Shown here: positions 16,690 to 25,897 of the stretch, one piece after another
Numbering within the stretch: the stretch's first letter is position 1
How the letters are laid out: every line of letters starts with the position of its first letter
From: an uncultured Flaviramulus sp.
GTDB lineage: Bacteria > Bacteroidota > Bacteroidia > Flavobacteriales > Flavobacteriaceae
DNA: 64,000 bases
Assembly: GCA_947501105.1 (NCBI GenBank)
Contig: CANMUP010000004.1
Location: forward strand, 186,001-250,000
Reading direction: 5' to 3'
Translations under genes and position numbers: made by a program
Notes under the pieces: generated by a model
Database searches by the model: none
Seen by the model: the letters and a program-made list of their open reading frames with translations, nothing else
What the model was told of the DNA's origin: nothing

Positions 16690-19600
16690 CTAATTAATAT
16701 GCTTTGACAATCTTAAAATATCTCCAAAAACGCCTCTAGCTGTGACTTCTGCTCCTGCTCCTGCTCCCTGAATCACAATAGGTTGCTCACCATACGATTC
16801 TGTAAATATTTCGAAAATAGCATCCGATCCTTTTACATGACCCAACGTACTATCTTCTGGAATAGACACTAACTTTACTTCCAAATTCCCTTTATCTTGC
16901 GATAAATCTCCAGACAAATCACCAACATATCTTAATACGTGCCCTTCTTCTTGATTCTCTTTTATCTTTTGAAATTCATCATCTAAAACATTTAACTGAC
17001 TTAAAAATGATTCAACCGAAATATTTTGATACGCTTCTGGTATTAAATTTTGAACCTCAACATCTTCAAATTCATTTTGTAAATCTAACTCTCTTGCTAA
17101 AATTAAAAGCTTTCTTGCCACATCATTTCCTGAAAAGTCTTCTCTTGGGTCTGGTTCTGTAAACCCTTTATCAATTGTTTCTTGAATGATTTCACTAAAG
17201 GGTTTATCTTGGACAGAAAAATTATTAAATAAATAGCTTAAAGTTCCTGAAAACACACCACGAATTCTTGTGATATTTTCTCCAGATTCGTGTAATAACT
17301 TAATTGTATCAATTAATGGCAAACCTGCACCAACCGTAGTTTCATATAGATATTGCTTATTATGATCTTCTAACTGAACTCTTAAATTAGTATAAAAATC
17401 ATGCGAAATAGTATTCGCTATTTTGTTTGATGACACCAAATCAAAACCAGCTTCAACTAAAGGCACATAATTTGAATGAAACTCTGAACTTGAGGTATTA
17501 TCAACCGCTATTAAATTTTCTAAATGGTGTGATTTTGCATAAGCAATAATCGATTCAATCGAACTCTCTTGTAAAGTTGATTTTAAATCATCTTGCCAAT
17601 TTTCATCAACGCCATTTTTATTTAAAATGAGTTTTCTTGAGTTGGCAATTGCAAAAACATTTAGGTTGATTCCTTTTCGCTTTTCAATATCATCTTTCGA
17701 TTTTAAAATTTGATTAATTAAAGCGCCACCAACTCCACCATGACCAAAAATGGCAATATTTATCTTTTTTGAAATCCCGAAAACTTCTCCATGAATAACA
17801 TTAACAGCTTTATGCAATTGATCTTTTCTAACTACCAAACTCACATTTCTACCTGTAAATGTATTGTTGAATAATAGTGGTGTTATATGATTTTTGATTA
17901 ATGCATTAAACGGTTTGTGGAAAGAACTCAACTCAATCCCAATGATTGAAATTACTGAAACATCGTCAACCACTTCAATCTTATTTACATCTTGCGAGTA
18001 AAAATCATTTTCAAATTCGCGCTCTAAAGCAATTACTGCTTGAGTAGCCTTTTCTGCATCAATAATTAATCCAATACCTCTTTCAGATGACCCCTGAGAA
18101 ATAATGCTTACACTAATTCCATGGTCGCTTAAAGCTCTAAAGATTCGAGCATCAACACCTATTTTTCCTAATAGTCCTCGTCCTTCTAAATTTAATAATG
18201 CTACATTATCTAAAACAGACAAGGATGTTACTTCTTTTGAATTTGACTTCGCGGTAATTAAAGTCCCTTCATCATCTGGATTAAAGGTGTTTAAGATACG
18301 AAGACTAATATTTTTCTCTACTAGCGGAATTATGGTTTTGGCGTGTAAAACCGTGGTTCCAAAATTGGCAAGTTCGTTAGCTTCACTAAATGATAACTCT
18401 CTAATTTTTTGAGCATCGGCCACTAAATCTGGGTTTGCTGTATAAATACCATTTACATGGGTATAGTTTTGAAGCTCATCGGCATCTAAATGATTTGCTA
18501 ATAAAGCTGCTGAATAATTGCTTCCATTTCTCCCTAAAGTAGTTGTTTCTCCTTTAGAATTAGAAGCTATAAAGCCCGTTACAATGTTAACCGTATCTCC
18601 ATTATTTTGTTTAAAATAATTTCTAACATTGTCTTTAGTTTGTTGAGAAATTGGTTGTGCATTCCCAAAAGATTCATCGGTTTTAATTAACTGCCTAGAA
18701 TCTGTTGCTTTCGCTTTTATGCCTCTTTCATTTAACAAAGCAGATACTAATTTAACCGATAACAGTTCGCCTTGAGCTAAAATTTTGTCTTTAGTTTTTT
18801 GGCTATAATCGCGTAATAAGCTTACGCCTTCAAAAAGTTTATCTAGGACTGAAAATTCTTCAGAAAAGTCAATCGTTTTTATCGGTTCTTTTTGATAAGC
18901 TTTAAAAACTTTTAATAACTCTTGGTAACCTTCACCTTTAGTTGATGTATTTAAGATGGCCTCTAAATCATCTGTTGCATTACCTCTAGCCGAAACAACT
19001 ACTGCAATTTTTTCACCATCATTTACCTTATTCTCAATTATAGAAAGCACTTTACTTAACCCTTCTCCGTTTGCTAAAGATTTTCCTCCAAACTTTAATA
19101 CCTTCATTTTTCTTTTTTTAGAATTTGGCACAAAAATGCCTTCTATTATTTTTTCCAATTGCTCGTATTCTATTAAAAACGCATCGTGCCCGTGTACAGA
19201 ATTTATTTCATTATAAGTTACATTAGGATGCGTAACCGCCAACTGTTTATGGGTTTGCCTATTTTCTTCGGCAGTAAAAAACAAATCAGAATCTACGCCT
19301 ATAATATGGATATTGGCTTTAATGTTTTCTAACACATTAAAATCGTTCTTCCTATTTTTAGTAACATCAATTGTTTTTAGCAATTGATTCATTAATTTAT
19401 AAGCTGAAAGCTGAAAACGCTCTTGCAGTTTATTGCCATGATGCAACAACCAACTCTCTACATTAAAAATTTCTAAAGCTTCATTTTTTGAGCGCTTGAA
19501 ACGTTCCTTAAACGATTCTGGAGTACGATAACACAGCATCGCATGCATTCTTGCATCATGTACCGGATTTTTAGAATTTAACAGGAATTGTTCTTGAATT

Positions 19601-20091
19601 TGGCAATTAGCAATTAACCAATCGGTAGACTTCCAATCTGTTGCCACCGTAATTAAATGCTCTGTAAAATCAGGTTTTAGCACTGCCATTTCCCAAGCAA
19701 TCCCTCCACCTAGTGACCCTCCAATGACAGCAAATAGCTTTTCTATTTTTAGTTTTTCTAAACCAATTAAAAACAATTGTGCAATATCTCGTGCTACAAA
19801 ATCTTTATAGTTTTCAATAATAAAGCCATCAAAACCATTTCCAGGAATATTAAATGCTAAAACAGAATATAATTTAGTGTCAATTACTTTATCATTCCCA
19901 ACTAAATCTGACCACCAACCTTCTTTTCCCGCAACATCACTATTTCCTGTTAAAGCATGATTCACCAAAACTATTGGCGCAGAGCCTAAGGGCTTACCAA
20001 ATACTTGATAGCTTAACTTAATTTCAGGGTTTACTACCTTACTTTCAGTAATAAAGTCTGAAATGATGATATGTGACAGTGAATCTTCCAA
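16690..20091 (-). CDS. MetX-like acyltransferase fused to aspartate kinase/homoserine dehydrogenase
   Basis: 1133 residues. Residues 1-325 are an alpha/beta-hydrolase of the homoserine acyltransferase (MetX) type: NHALTGNSDVAG, nucleophile Ser in GGSLGGG, Asp in VDSDLFF and His in SVHGHDAF. Residue 329 (ATG at 19105-19107) begins a complete ThrA: KFGGKS and GRNGSNYSAALLA of aspartate kinase, ACT region near 590-740, Rossmann motif IFGHGGVGG near 777, then GVFSGTLSYLF and KGFTEPDPREDFSGNDVARK of homoserine dehydrogenase. It would make homoserine and then activate it for methionine. The start codon appears to be TTG at 20091, 18 bases after metY. The junction is tight (NSKKRK then Met), so internal initiation of ThrA is possible. 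Confidence 0.9.
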   Translation of the reverse strand: MEDSLSHIIISDFITESKVVNPEIKLSYQVFGKPLGSAPIVLVNHALTGNSDVAGKEGWWSDLVGNDKVIDTKLYSVLAFNIPGNGFDGFIIENYKDFVARDIAQLFLIGLEKLKIEKLFAVIGGSLGGGIAWEMAVLKPDFTEHLITVATDWKSTDWLIANCQIQEQFLLNSKNPVHDARMHAMLCYRTPESFKERFKRSKNEALEIFNVESWLLHHGNKLQERFQLSAYKLMNQLLKTIDVTKNRKNDFNVLENIKANIHIIGVDSDLFFTAEENRQTHKQLAVTHPNVTYNEINSVHGHDAFLIEYEQLEKIIEGIFVPNSKKRKMKVLKFGGKSLANGEGLSKVLSIIENKVNDGEKIAVVVSARGNATDDLEAILNTSTKGEGYQELLKVFKAYQKEPIKTIDFSEEFSVLDKLFEGVSLLRDYSQKTKDKILAQGELLSVKLVSALLNERGIKAKATDSRQLIKTDESFGNAQPISQQTKDNVRNYFKQNNGDTVNIVTGFIASNSKGETTTLGRNGSNYSAALLANHLDADELQNYTHVNGIYTANPDLVADAQKIRELSFSEANELANFGTTVLHAKTIIPLVEKNISLRILNTFNPDDEGTLITAKSNSKEVTSLSVLDNVALLNLEGRGLLGKIGVDARIFRALSDHGISVSIISQGSSERGIGLIIDAEKATQAVIALEREFENDFYSQDVNKIEVVDDVSVISIIGIELSSFHKPFNALIKNHITPLLFNNTFTGRNVSLVVRKDQLHKAVNVIHGEVFGISKKINIAIFGHGGVGGALINQILKSKDDIEKRKGINLNVFAIANSRKLILNKNGVDENWQDDLKSTLQESSIESIIAYAKSHHLENLIAVDNTSSSEFHSNYVPLVEAGFDLVSSNKIANTISHDFYTNLRVQLEDHNKQYLYETTVGAGLPLIDTIKLLHESGENITRIRGVFSGTLSYLFNNFSVQDKPFSEIIQETIDKGFTEPDPREDFSGNDVARKLLILARELDLQNEFEDVEVQNLIPEAYQNISVESFLSQLNVLDDEFQKIKENQEEGHVLRYVGDLSGDLSQDKGNLEVKLVSIPEDSTLGHVKGSDAIFEIFTESYGEQPIVIQGAGAGAEVTARGVFGDILRLSKHIN

Positions 20092-20109
20092 TAGAAAAAT
20101 TTATGCTAG

Positions 20110-21384
20110 TTAAATAGTTTTAAAAGCTTCTTTTAAATCGTTTTTTAAATCTTCAAGATCCTCAATACCAACTGATAATCTGATTAAATCTCCAGAAACA
20201 CCAGCAGATTCTTGCTCAGCTTCATCTAATTGTTGATGCGTTGTGCTCGCAGGGTGAATAATAAGTGATTTAGTATCACCTATGTTAGCCAACAAGGAAA
20301 ATAATTTGGTATTGTCTGCAATTTTCTTTGCCGCATCAAAACCGCCTTTATGACCAAAGGTTACAATACCGCTTTGTCCTTTTGGCAAATATTTATCAGC
20401 TAATGATTTATATGGACTAGATTCTAAACCTGGGTAGTTTACCCAAGCAATTTCATCTTGAGATTCTAACCATTTAGCAAGTTCTAAAGCATTTTCGCTA
20501 TGCTGTTTTATTCTTACTGGTAACGTTTCTAAACCTTGAATAATATTAAATGCATTTGTTGGACTTAAAGCGCCTCCAAAATCTCTTAAGCCTTCTAAAA
20601 TTAATTTAAAGGTATAAGATGCAGCACCTAAAGCTTCGTGATAAACCAAACCATGATATCCTGCTGATGGTTCAGTAAATTCAGGAAACTTTCCGTTGCT
20701 CCAATCAAAAGTTCCTCCATCAATAATGGCTCCACCAATAGATGTTCCTTGCCCACCAATATATTTTGTTAAAGAATGAATAACAATATTTGCTCCGTGT
20801 TTCAACGGATTTAACAACACTGGTGTTGCCACTGTATTATCAACAATAAAAGGCACACCTGCTGCTTTTGAATGTACAGAAATAGCTTCGATATCTAATA
20901 CATCTAGCTTTGGATTCCCTAAGGATTCAACAAAAAATGCTCTCGTATTATCTTGTATTGCATCAGCAAAATTTTCAGGATTTGAAGCATCAACAAATGT
21001 GGTTGTAATACCTAAACGCGGTAATGTTACACTCAATAAATTGTATGTTCCTCCATATAAACTACTTGATGCTACAATATGGTCTCCAGCTTTTAATAAA
21101 GTTAATAAGCCTGTTGAAATAGCCGAGGTTCCTGATGCAAATACAACAGCCCCAATTCCGCCTTCAACTGCTGCCAAACGGTCTTGTAAAATTTGATTTG
21201 TTGGATTGTTTAAACGTGTGTAAATAAACCCTAATTCTTTTAATGAAAATAGGTTAGCCGCATGATCAGAATTATTAAAAACATACGATGTAGTTTGGTA
21301 AATTGGTACCGCTCTAGTTCCTGCATTTGTAGTTACGTCGTGTCCTGCATGTAAAGCATTTGTTGCTAATTTTTGTGTACTCAT
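20110..21384 (-). CDS. metY: O-acetylhomoserine sulfhydrylase
   Basis: 424 residues, the usual MetY length. YTRLNNPTNQILQDRLAAVEGG near residue 55, FASGTSA, cofactor aspartate in VDNTVATPVL and PLP lysine in HSLTKYIGGQG (K207), with the characteristic MetY insertion around residues 215-250. It condenses O-acetylhomoserine with sulfide to homocysteine, joining the cys operon product to the methionine branch. First gene after the SAM-I riboswitch. Having both MetY and MetZ in one operon suggests either redundancy or different donors. Confidence 0.95.
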   Translation of the reverse strand: MSTQKLATNALHAGHDVTTNAGTRAVPIYQTTSYVFNNSDHAANLFSLKELGFIYTRLNNPTNQILQDRLAAVEGGIGAVVFASGTSAISTGLLTLLKAGDHIVASSSLYGGTYNLLSVTLPRLGITTTFVDASNPENFADAIQDNTRAFFVESLGNPKLDVLDIEAISVHSKAAGVPFIVDNTVATPVLLNPLKHGANIVIHSLTKYIGGQGTSIGGAIIDGGTFDWSNGKFPEFTEPSAGYHGLVYHEALGAASYTFKLILEGLRDFGGALSPTNAFNIIQGLETLPVRIKQHSENALELAKWLESQDEIAWVNYPGLESSPYKSLADKYLPKGQSGIVTFGHKGGFDAAKKIADNTKLFSLLANIGDTKSLIIHPASTTHQQLDEAEQESAGVSGDLIRLSVGIEDLEDLKNDLKEAFKTI

Positions 21385-21479
21385 TTTTCTAATTTTTTGA
21401 GTTAATAAATGATTAAACCAAAAGTCAAAATGCGCTTATAAAAGCGTACTTAATAGAAAAATGTTAAAAAGAAATTATT

Positions 21480-21500
21480 AAAATTACAGAAAGTAATTTT
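21480..21500 (-). terminator. Hairpin after SAM-I aptamer, candidate expression platform
   Basis: AAAATTAC (21480-21487) and GTAATTTT (21493-21500) form an 8-bp stem with a 5-base loop directly after the aptamer's P1, followed by a T-rich stretch on the minus strand. It could be a weak terminator competing with P1. Confidence 0.4.
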
Positions 21501-21501
21501 G

Positions 21502-21622
21502 TTTGGTTATCTATCTAAAACACTAATTATATTAGTAGCTTAAGTAGAATTTAGCACCTTCTTTACATATAAAGGGTTGCTAAGGTTTCACAGGGTCTAA
21601 TCCCTCCACCTTTCTTGATAAC
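21502..21622 (-). ncRNA. SAM-I (S-box) riboswitch upstream of metY
   Basis: On the minus strand the segment holds the S-box core in order: ATCAAGAAAGGTGGAGGGA, then GACCCTGTGAAACCT, TAGCAACC, and AAGGTGCTAA. P1 can form from GTTATC (plus 21617-21622) and GATAAC (plus 21502-21507), giving a 121-nt aptamer, and ACTAATATAATTAGT folds as P4. It lies 118 bases upstream of metY. Binding SAM should lower expression of metY, metX-thrA and metZ. The motif match is long and specific. Confidence 0.93.
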
Positions 21623-21652
21623 ATTTCAATAAGTTATTGAACTTTGTGAGTG

Positions 21653-21685
21653 CAAATATTCGGTCAGAAAAAGTTATAAACCAAA
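21653..21685 (-). promoter_or_regulatory. Promoter of methionine operon
   Basis: On the minus strand AATATTTG (plus 21653-21660) differs by one base from TAnnTTTG, and TTTG (plus 21682-21685) lies 21 bases upstream as the -33 element. Transcription would start near 21649, about 25 bases before the riboswitch. Confidence 0.5.
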
Positions 21686-21710
21686 TTTTTTTTAATTTTT
21701 TTTGAAAAAA

Positions 21711-23264
21711 TTATGGATTTCGTAAAATTTGAAGCTCAAATTTATTTCTAATTATCAAACCAACAGGCTTGTTTTCAATTTTAGATTCTAGCCATGAAAT
21801 TATATCTAAATACAAAAATGCCCTGCTTTGGTATGGATCATCTTCAAACTGTTTTAGTTTTTTATGTAGTTTAATAAATTCTGCTTTAACATCTTGTGGG
21901 TAAATATCTCCTAGCCCTCTTAAAAATTTGATGAATTCTTTTTGTACTTCGTACAGGTCTTCCATTTTAATTAAGAATTTGTAAGTGCTTCTTATAAGTA
22001 CATCTAAATTGTAATCTAATCCAGCTTCGTAATGTGCTACCAAATTTAATATTCTAGAAAAGCACAGTAAATCTTCTCTCATGTGCAATGATTTGTTGCT
22101 AATTATTTTTTCTAAAAATTGAATACATTTTTTAGTTTCACCAGCTCCAAAATACATACTTGCAATTTTATAATAAAAAACCATAACGTGGTGCCCATCA
22201 ATGCGATTTTTATACTTTTTTAATTGCTCTAAAACCTCATCTACCAAAGGTAAACCTTCAGTAAAACTGCCTTCAATAAAATGTAAGTTAAACTTGTTAT
22301 TATAAATATATAAGAATGCTAAGCTTTCATTATTATCATCTAATGGAAACCAATTTTCTTTAGTAACTTCCTCTAGCTTATAAAGGGTTTCTTTAAATTT
22401 TTCATAATGCCTTAAATAAAATAAAGCTTCCAATAAATAATGATTTCCTCTTAAAAAAAAGACAGGATTTAATACAATCATATTTTTATTTCCATAAAAA
22501 AGATATACCCATTTAGTAGCATACTTGTAACACGATAAAAAATCTAGAGTTAAAAAACTATACCACAAATACGCTTTATACAGCCATAATTTTTCTCTAA
22601 AGCCTAATTTATTAATATCATATTCAGGAAGTCTGTCATTAAAATATTTTGTTATGCGTTTATGCTCGGTATCATTTTTTATATAACCCGTTTTTAAAAA
22701 CAAACCATATAACTGAAGTGATAAGTTAGATAATTTACTAGCCAAAACATTTTGCAAACTGAGCTCTTTAGCTTGCACTGTTAACTCGTCAGCTCTATTA
22801 TTTAAACTTCGTGTAATGTATTGAGATTCAATTATTTTTTCGAGTTCAACAATTTCATAAGCAATATTTTTCTCTTCATTATTTATCGCTAAAGTTTTAG
22901 CTTTATCTAAAATTTTCAGGCTTTGTTTATAAAGTCCTTTGTGATATAAAATAGTTGCAAAATCAAGCTGTTCTCGTATTTGAATTCTAACATTTTGATG
23001 TGATGGATTCAACCTCAAACTAATAAGAATCTGCTTATACAAATGTGCCTTTAAGTTTGATAATTGTTGTTTTTTTACAATTCCTTTCTTTAAAATAACA
23101 GTTTCATCATACACTGAAAGTTTATCAAGAATATTAAAAAGAGTCAAAAATTTTGAATCTTCATTTACTCCTAACCTTCCAACGTAAAGCTTAAATTGTC
23201 TTTTTTCAGATTTAGACAGCGACTTTACCAATACAAACAAATTATCTTTTTGCTCTTTTGTCAT
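21711..23264 (-). CDS. TPR-like helical-repeat protein, unknown function
   Basis: 518 residues from the ATG at 23262-23264 (a TTG lies 9 bases further out). No signal peptide. It begins MTKEQKDNLFVLVKSLSKSEKRQ and continues as paired helices that read like degenerate tetratricopeptide repeats (ILYHKGLYKQSLKILDKAKTLA, MYFGAGETKKCIQFLEKII), without a catalytic motif. I recall similar conserved proteins in flavobacteria but no assigned function. It is divergent from leuA with about 150 bases between; its stop lies about 50 bases beyond the metY promoter, so it may end inside the met control region. Confidence 0.7.
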   Translation of the reverse strand: MTKEQKDNLFVLVKSLSKSEKRQFKLYVGRLGVNEDSKFLTLFNILDKLSVYDETVILKKGIVKKQQLSNLKAHLYKQILISLRLNPSHQNVRIQIREQLDFATILYHKGLYKQSLKILDKAKTLAINNEEKNIAYEIVELEKIIESQYITRSLNNRADELTVQAKELSLQNVLASKLSNLSLQLYGLFLKTGYIKNDTEHKRITKYFNDRLPEYDINKLGFREKLWLYKAYLWYSFLTLDFLSCYKYATKWVYLFYGNKNMIVLNPVFFLRGNHYLLEALFYLRHYEKFKETLYKLEEVTKENWFPLDDNNESLAFLYIYNNKFNLHFIEGSFTEGLPLVDEVLEQLKKYKNRIDGHHVMVFYYKIASMYFGAGETKKCIQFLEKIISNKSLHMREDLLCFSRILNLVAHYEAGLDYNLDVLIRSTYKFLIKMEDLYEVQKEFIKFLRGLGDIYPQDVKAEFIKLHKKLKQFEDDPYQSRAFLYLDIISWLESKIENKPVGLIIRNKFELQILRNP

Positions 23265-23412
23265 AGTTATCAAAACATATTTAACTTGCTTGTTTTCAGT
23301 AAATTAAAAAACAAACCATTAGGTTAAACATCGTAAAAATTATATGTTGAATTCTCGTTTTACGAAACCAAAATATACATTCGTAGTACAATACAAAAAT
23401 ATATTCTAATAA

Positions 23413-24588
23413 ATGTCTGATAATAACGTCCAAATTTTTGATACAACACTTCGTGATGGCGAGCAGGTTCCTGGTTGTAAACTGAATACAGAGCAAAAAT
23501 TAATTATAGCAGAACAGCTTGACAATTTAGGAGTAGATATTATTGAAGCTGGATTTCCAGTTTCCAGTCCAGGAGATTTTAAATCGGTTGAAGAAATATC
23601 TAAAATTGTAAAAAATGCAACAGTTTGTGGATTAACACGCTCAGTTGAAAACGATATAAAAGTAGCTGCTGAGGCCTTAAAATATGCTAAGACACCAAGA
23701 ATACATACAGGTATTGGAACGTCTGATTCTCATATAAAACATAAATTCAAATCCACTCAAAGTGATATTATTGAACGTGCAGTAAAAGCTGTTAGTTATG
23801 CAAAATCCTTTGTTGAAGATGTTGAATTCTACGCTGAAGATGCTGGGAGAACAGATAACGAATATTTAGCTCGTGTTTGCGAAGCCGTTATTAAAGCTGG
23901 TGCGACAGTTTTAAATATTCCAGATACAACTGGATACTGTTTACCACATGAATACGGAGCAAAAATAAAGTATCTAAAAGAAAACGTAAAAGGTATTGAT
24001 AAAGCCATTTTATCATGCCACTGCCATAACGATTTAGGCTTAGCGACAGCAAATTCTATCGAGGGTGTTATTAATGGTGCACGACAAATAGAATGTACTA
24101 TTAATGGTATTGGAGAGCGTGCAGGAAACACAGCACTAGAAGAAGTTGTTATGATTTTAAAACAACATCCTTACTTAAATTTAGACACTAAAATTCAAAC
24201 CGAAATGTTATACGGTATTAGTCAATTAGTATCAGATAGCATGGGAATTTACACGCAACCAAATAAAGCCATTGTTGGAGCAAATGCTTTTGCACATAGC
24301 TCAGGAATTCATCAAGATGGAGTTATTAAAAATCGTGAAACTTACGAGATTATAGACCCAAAAGATGTTGGAGTAACTGAATCTGCAATTGTTTTAACAG
24401 CAAGAAGTGGAAGAGCAGCTTTGGCTTACAGAGCAAAAAACATAGGTTATGAATTAACGAAGCTTCAGCTAGACGAAATTTATACTAACTTTTTAGATTT
24501 TGCAGATAAAAAGAAAGAAGTTGATGATAATGATATTCATCAAATTGTAGAAAACAGCAAAGTATATAGTGAAATTACTTCTGCTTAA
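23413..24588 (+). CDS. leuA: 2-isopropylmalate synthase, short form
   Basis: 391 residues. TIM-barrel motifs of the HMG-lyase-like family are present: [13 protein letters not shown] near residue 10, [15 protein letters not shown] near residue 198 (metal-binding histidines) and HSSGIHQDG near residue 295. The enzyme condenses 2-oxoisovalerate with acetyl-CoA as the first step of leucine synthesis. The usual enzyme is about 510 residues or more with a C-terminal leucine-binding domain; here that domain is missing, which would be expected to remove feedback inhibition of the classical kind. Close relatives such as homocitrate or methylthioalkylmalate synthases cannot be fully excluded, but leuB follows 12 bases later. 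Confidence 0.88.
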   Translation: MSDNNVQIFDTTLRDGEQVPGCKLNTEQKLIIAEQLDNLGVDIIEAGFPVSSPGDFKSVEEISKIVKNATVCGLTRSVENDIKVAAEALKYAKTPRIHTGIGTSDSHIKHKFKSTQSDIIERAVKAVSYAKSFVEDVEFYAEDAGRTDNEYLARVCEAVIKAGATVLNIPDTTGYCLPHEYGAKIKYLKENVKGIDKAILSCHCHNDLGLATANSIEGVINGARQIECTINGIGERAGNTALEEVVMILKQHPYLNLDTKIQTEMLYGISQLVSDSMGIYTQPNKAIVGANAFAHSSGIHQDGVIKNRETYEIIDPKDVGVTESAIVLTARSGRAALAYRAKNIGYELTKLQLDEIYTNFLDFADKKKEVDDNDIHQIVENSKVYSEITSA

Positions 24589-24600
24589 ATTGAAAATGAA

Positions 24601-25713
24601 ATGAAACTAAATATTGCCGTTTTACCAGGTGATGGTATAGGACCAGAAGTTACAGCACAAGCCGTCAAGGTTTTAAAAGCTATAGCCATGGAGTTTGGCC
24701 ATTTATTTACTTTCAACAAAGCATTTGTGGGTGCTTCGGCAATAGATACGACCGGCAACCCACTACCAGAAGAAACTATTAGCATTTGCCAAAACGCAGA
24801 TGCTATTTTATTTGGTGCTATTGGTAGTCCTAAATATGATATGGATCCTGATGCCGAGGTAAGACCAGAACAAGGCCTTTTAAGGCTTCGTAAATCACTC
24901 GATTTATATGCTAACATTAGACCTGTTATTGCTTACGAAGATTTGCTAAATAAATCGTCCTTAAAAGTTAAGCAAATACGAGACACTAATATTTTAATTT
25001 ATCGCGAGCTTACTGGTGGTATTTATTTTGGAGAAAAAAAACTCAGTAATGACAGCGCTTCAGACATTTGTGAATATTCCCGTTTTGAAATTGAACGCAT
25101 TGCACATTTAGCCTTTAAGGCAGCACAAACTAGAAAAGGGAAACTAACCTTAGTAGATAAAGCTAATGCATTAGCAACCTCTCGATTATGGCGTAAAGTG
25201 GTTCAAGAATTGGCATCACAGTATCCAAACGTTGAGTTAAATTTTATGTACATAGATAATGCAGCTATGGAGCTCATTATAAACCCAAGACAGTTTGATG
25301 TTATTTTAACCGAAAATATGTTTGGTGATATTTTATCTGAAGAAGCTAGTGTTATTGTTGGCTCTATTGGTTTGTTAGCATCAGCCTCAATAAATGATAA
25401 GCATGCCATGTTTGAACCTATACACGGTGCTTATGGTAAATTTGCTAATAAAGGTATTGCTAACCCAATAGCTTCAATTTTATCGGCTGCTATGTTACTG
25501 GATCATTTTGGACTAGACAAAGAAGCTGCTTTGGTGAGACAAGCTGTAGATAAATCGTTAAAATTACATATTACAACACCAGATTTAAACACTAAATACG
25601 ATAATATAACCACCACAAAAGTGGGTGATTTTATAGAGGATTTCATAAACAATCCAGAGGAAACGAATTTAAACTTTAAAAACATACATCTAGGACAGTC
25701 CACAATTATTTAA
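24601..25713 (+). CDS. leuB: 3-isopropylmalate dehydrogenase
   Basis: 370 residues, full length. LPGDGIGPEVTAQAVKVL at the N-terminus, LLRLRKSLDLYANIRP near 95-110, YRELTGGIYFGE near 138, and ENMFGDILSEEASVIVGSIGLL near 240 identify the beta-decarboxylating dehydrogenase family, with loop residues of the isopropylmalate type. It oxidises 3-isopropylmalate with NAD+. It follows leuA by 12 bases and is followed by a strong terminator. leuC and leuD are not in the window. Confidence 0.95.
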   Translation: MKLNIAVLPGDGIGPEVTAQAVKVLKAIAMEFGHLFTFNKAFVGASAIDTTGNPLPEETISICQNADAILFGAIGSPKYDMDPDAEVRPEQGLLRLRKSLDLYANIRPVIAYEDLLNKSSLKVKQIRDTNILIYRELTGGIYFGEKKLSNDSASDICEYSRFEIERIAHLAFKAAQTRKGKLTLVDKANALATSRLWRKVVQELASQYPNVELNFMYIDNAAMELIINPRQFDVILTENMFGDILSEEASVIVGSIGLLASASINDKHAMFEPIHGAYGKFANKGIANPIASILSAAMLLDHFGLDKEAALVRQAVDKSLKLHITTPDLNTKYDNITTTKVGDFIEDFINNPEETNLNFKNIHLGQSTII

Positions 25714-25756
25714 TTATTTTAAGTTAGTCACTTTTTTAAAAATTATTGGGATTATT

Positions 25757-25787
25757 AAAAGCGCACTTTTATAGTGCGCTTTTTTAT
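25757..25787 (+). terminator. Rho-independent terminator of leuAB
   Basis: AAAAGCGCACT (25757-25767), a 5-base loop and AGTGCGCTTTTTT form a GC-rich stem followed by T. It lies 44 bases after leuB and between convergent genes, so it may serve both directions. Confidence 0.85.
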
Positions 25788-25795
25788 TTTAACTG

Positions 25796-25876
25796 GGCGT
25801 TACCACAAGGGTCGCGCTTTTCGTTATATCTTTTTCTCGTACCTCAAAAAAGGATGCCACTTCAATCGCTAACGCA
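25796..25876. repeat. 81-bp dispersed repeat, copy 1
   Basis: This segment is the reverse complement of 59347-59427 with 78 of 81 bases identical by hand alignment. It has imperfect inverted ends (GGCGTTAC at one end and GCTAACGCA at the other). It lies between the leuB terminator and the 3' end of the DUF1080 gene. Confidence 0.85.
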
Positions 25877-25897
25877 AAATCACGTATCATTCTCGTC

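Noticed and set aside
16690-20091. The MetX-ThrA fusion as an artefact of a missed stop codon.
   Set aside because: The frame is continuous through the junction with plausible codons and no sign of a frameshift; read-level data would be needed to overturn it.
23343-23408. A 21-codon ORF just upstream of leuA, considered as a leucine leader peptide.
   Set aside because: It has a single Leu codon, no following terminator or competing stems, and no supporting promoter; most likely chance.
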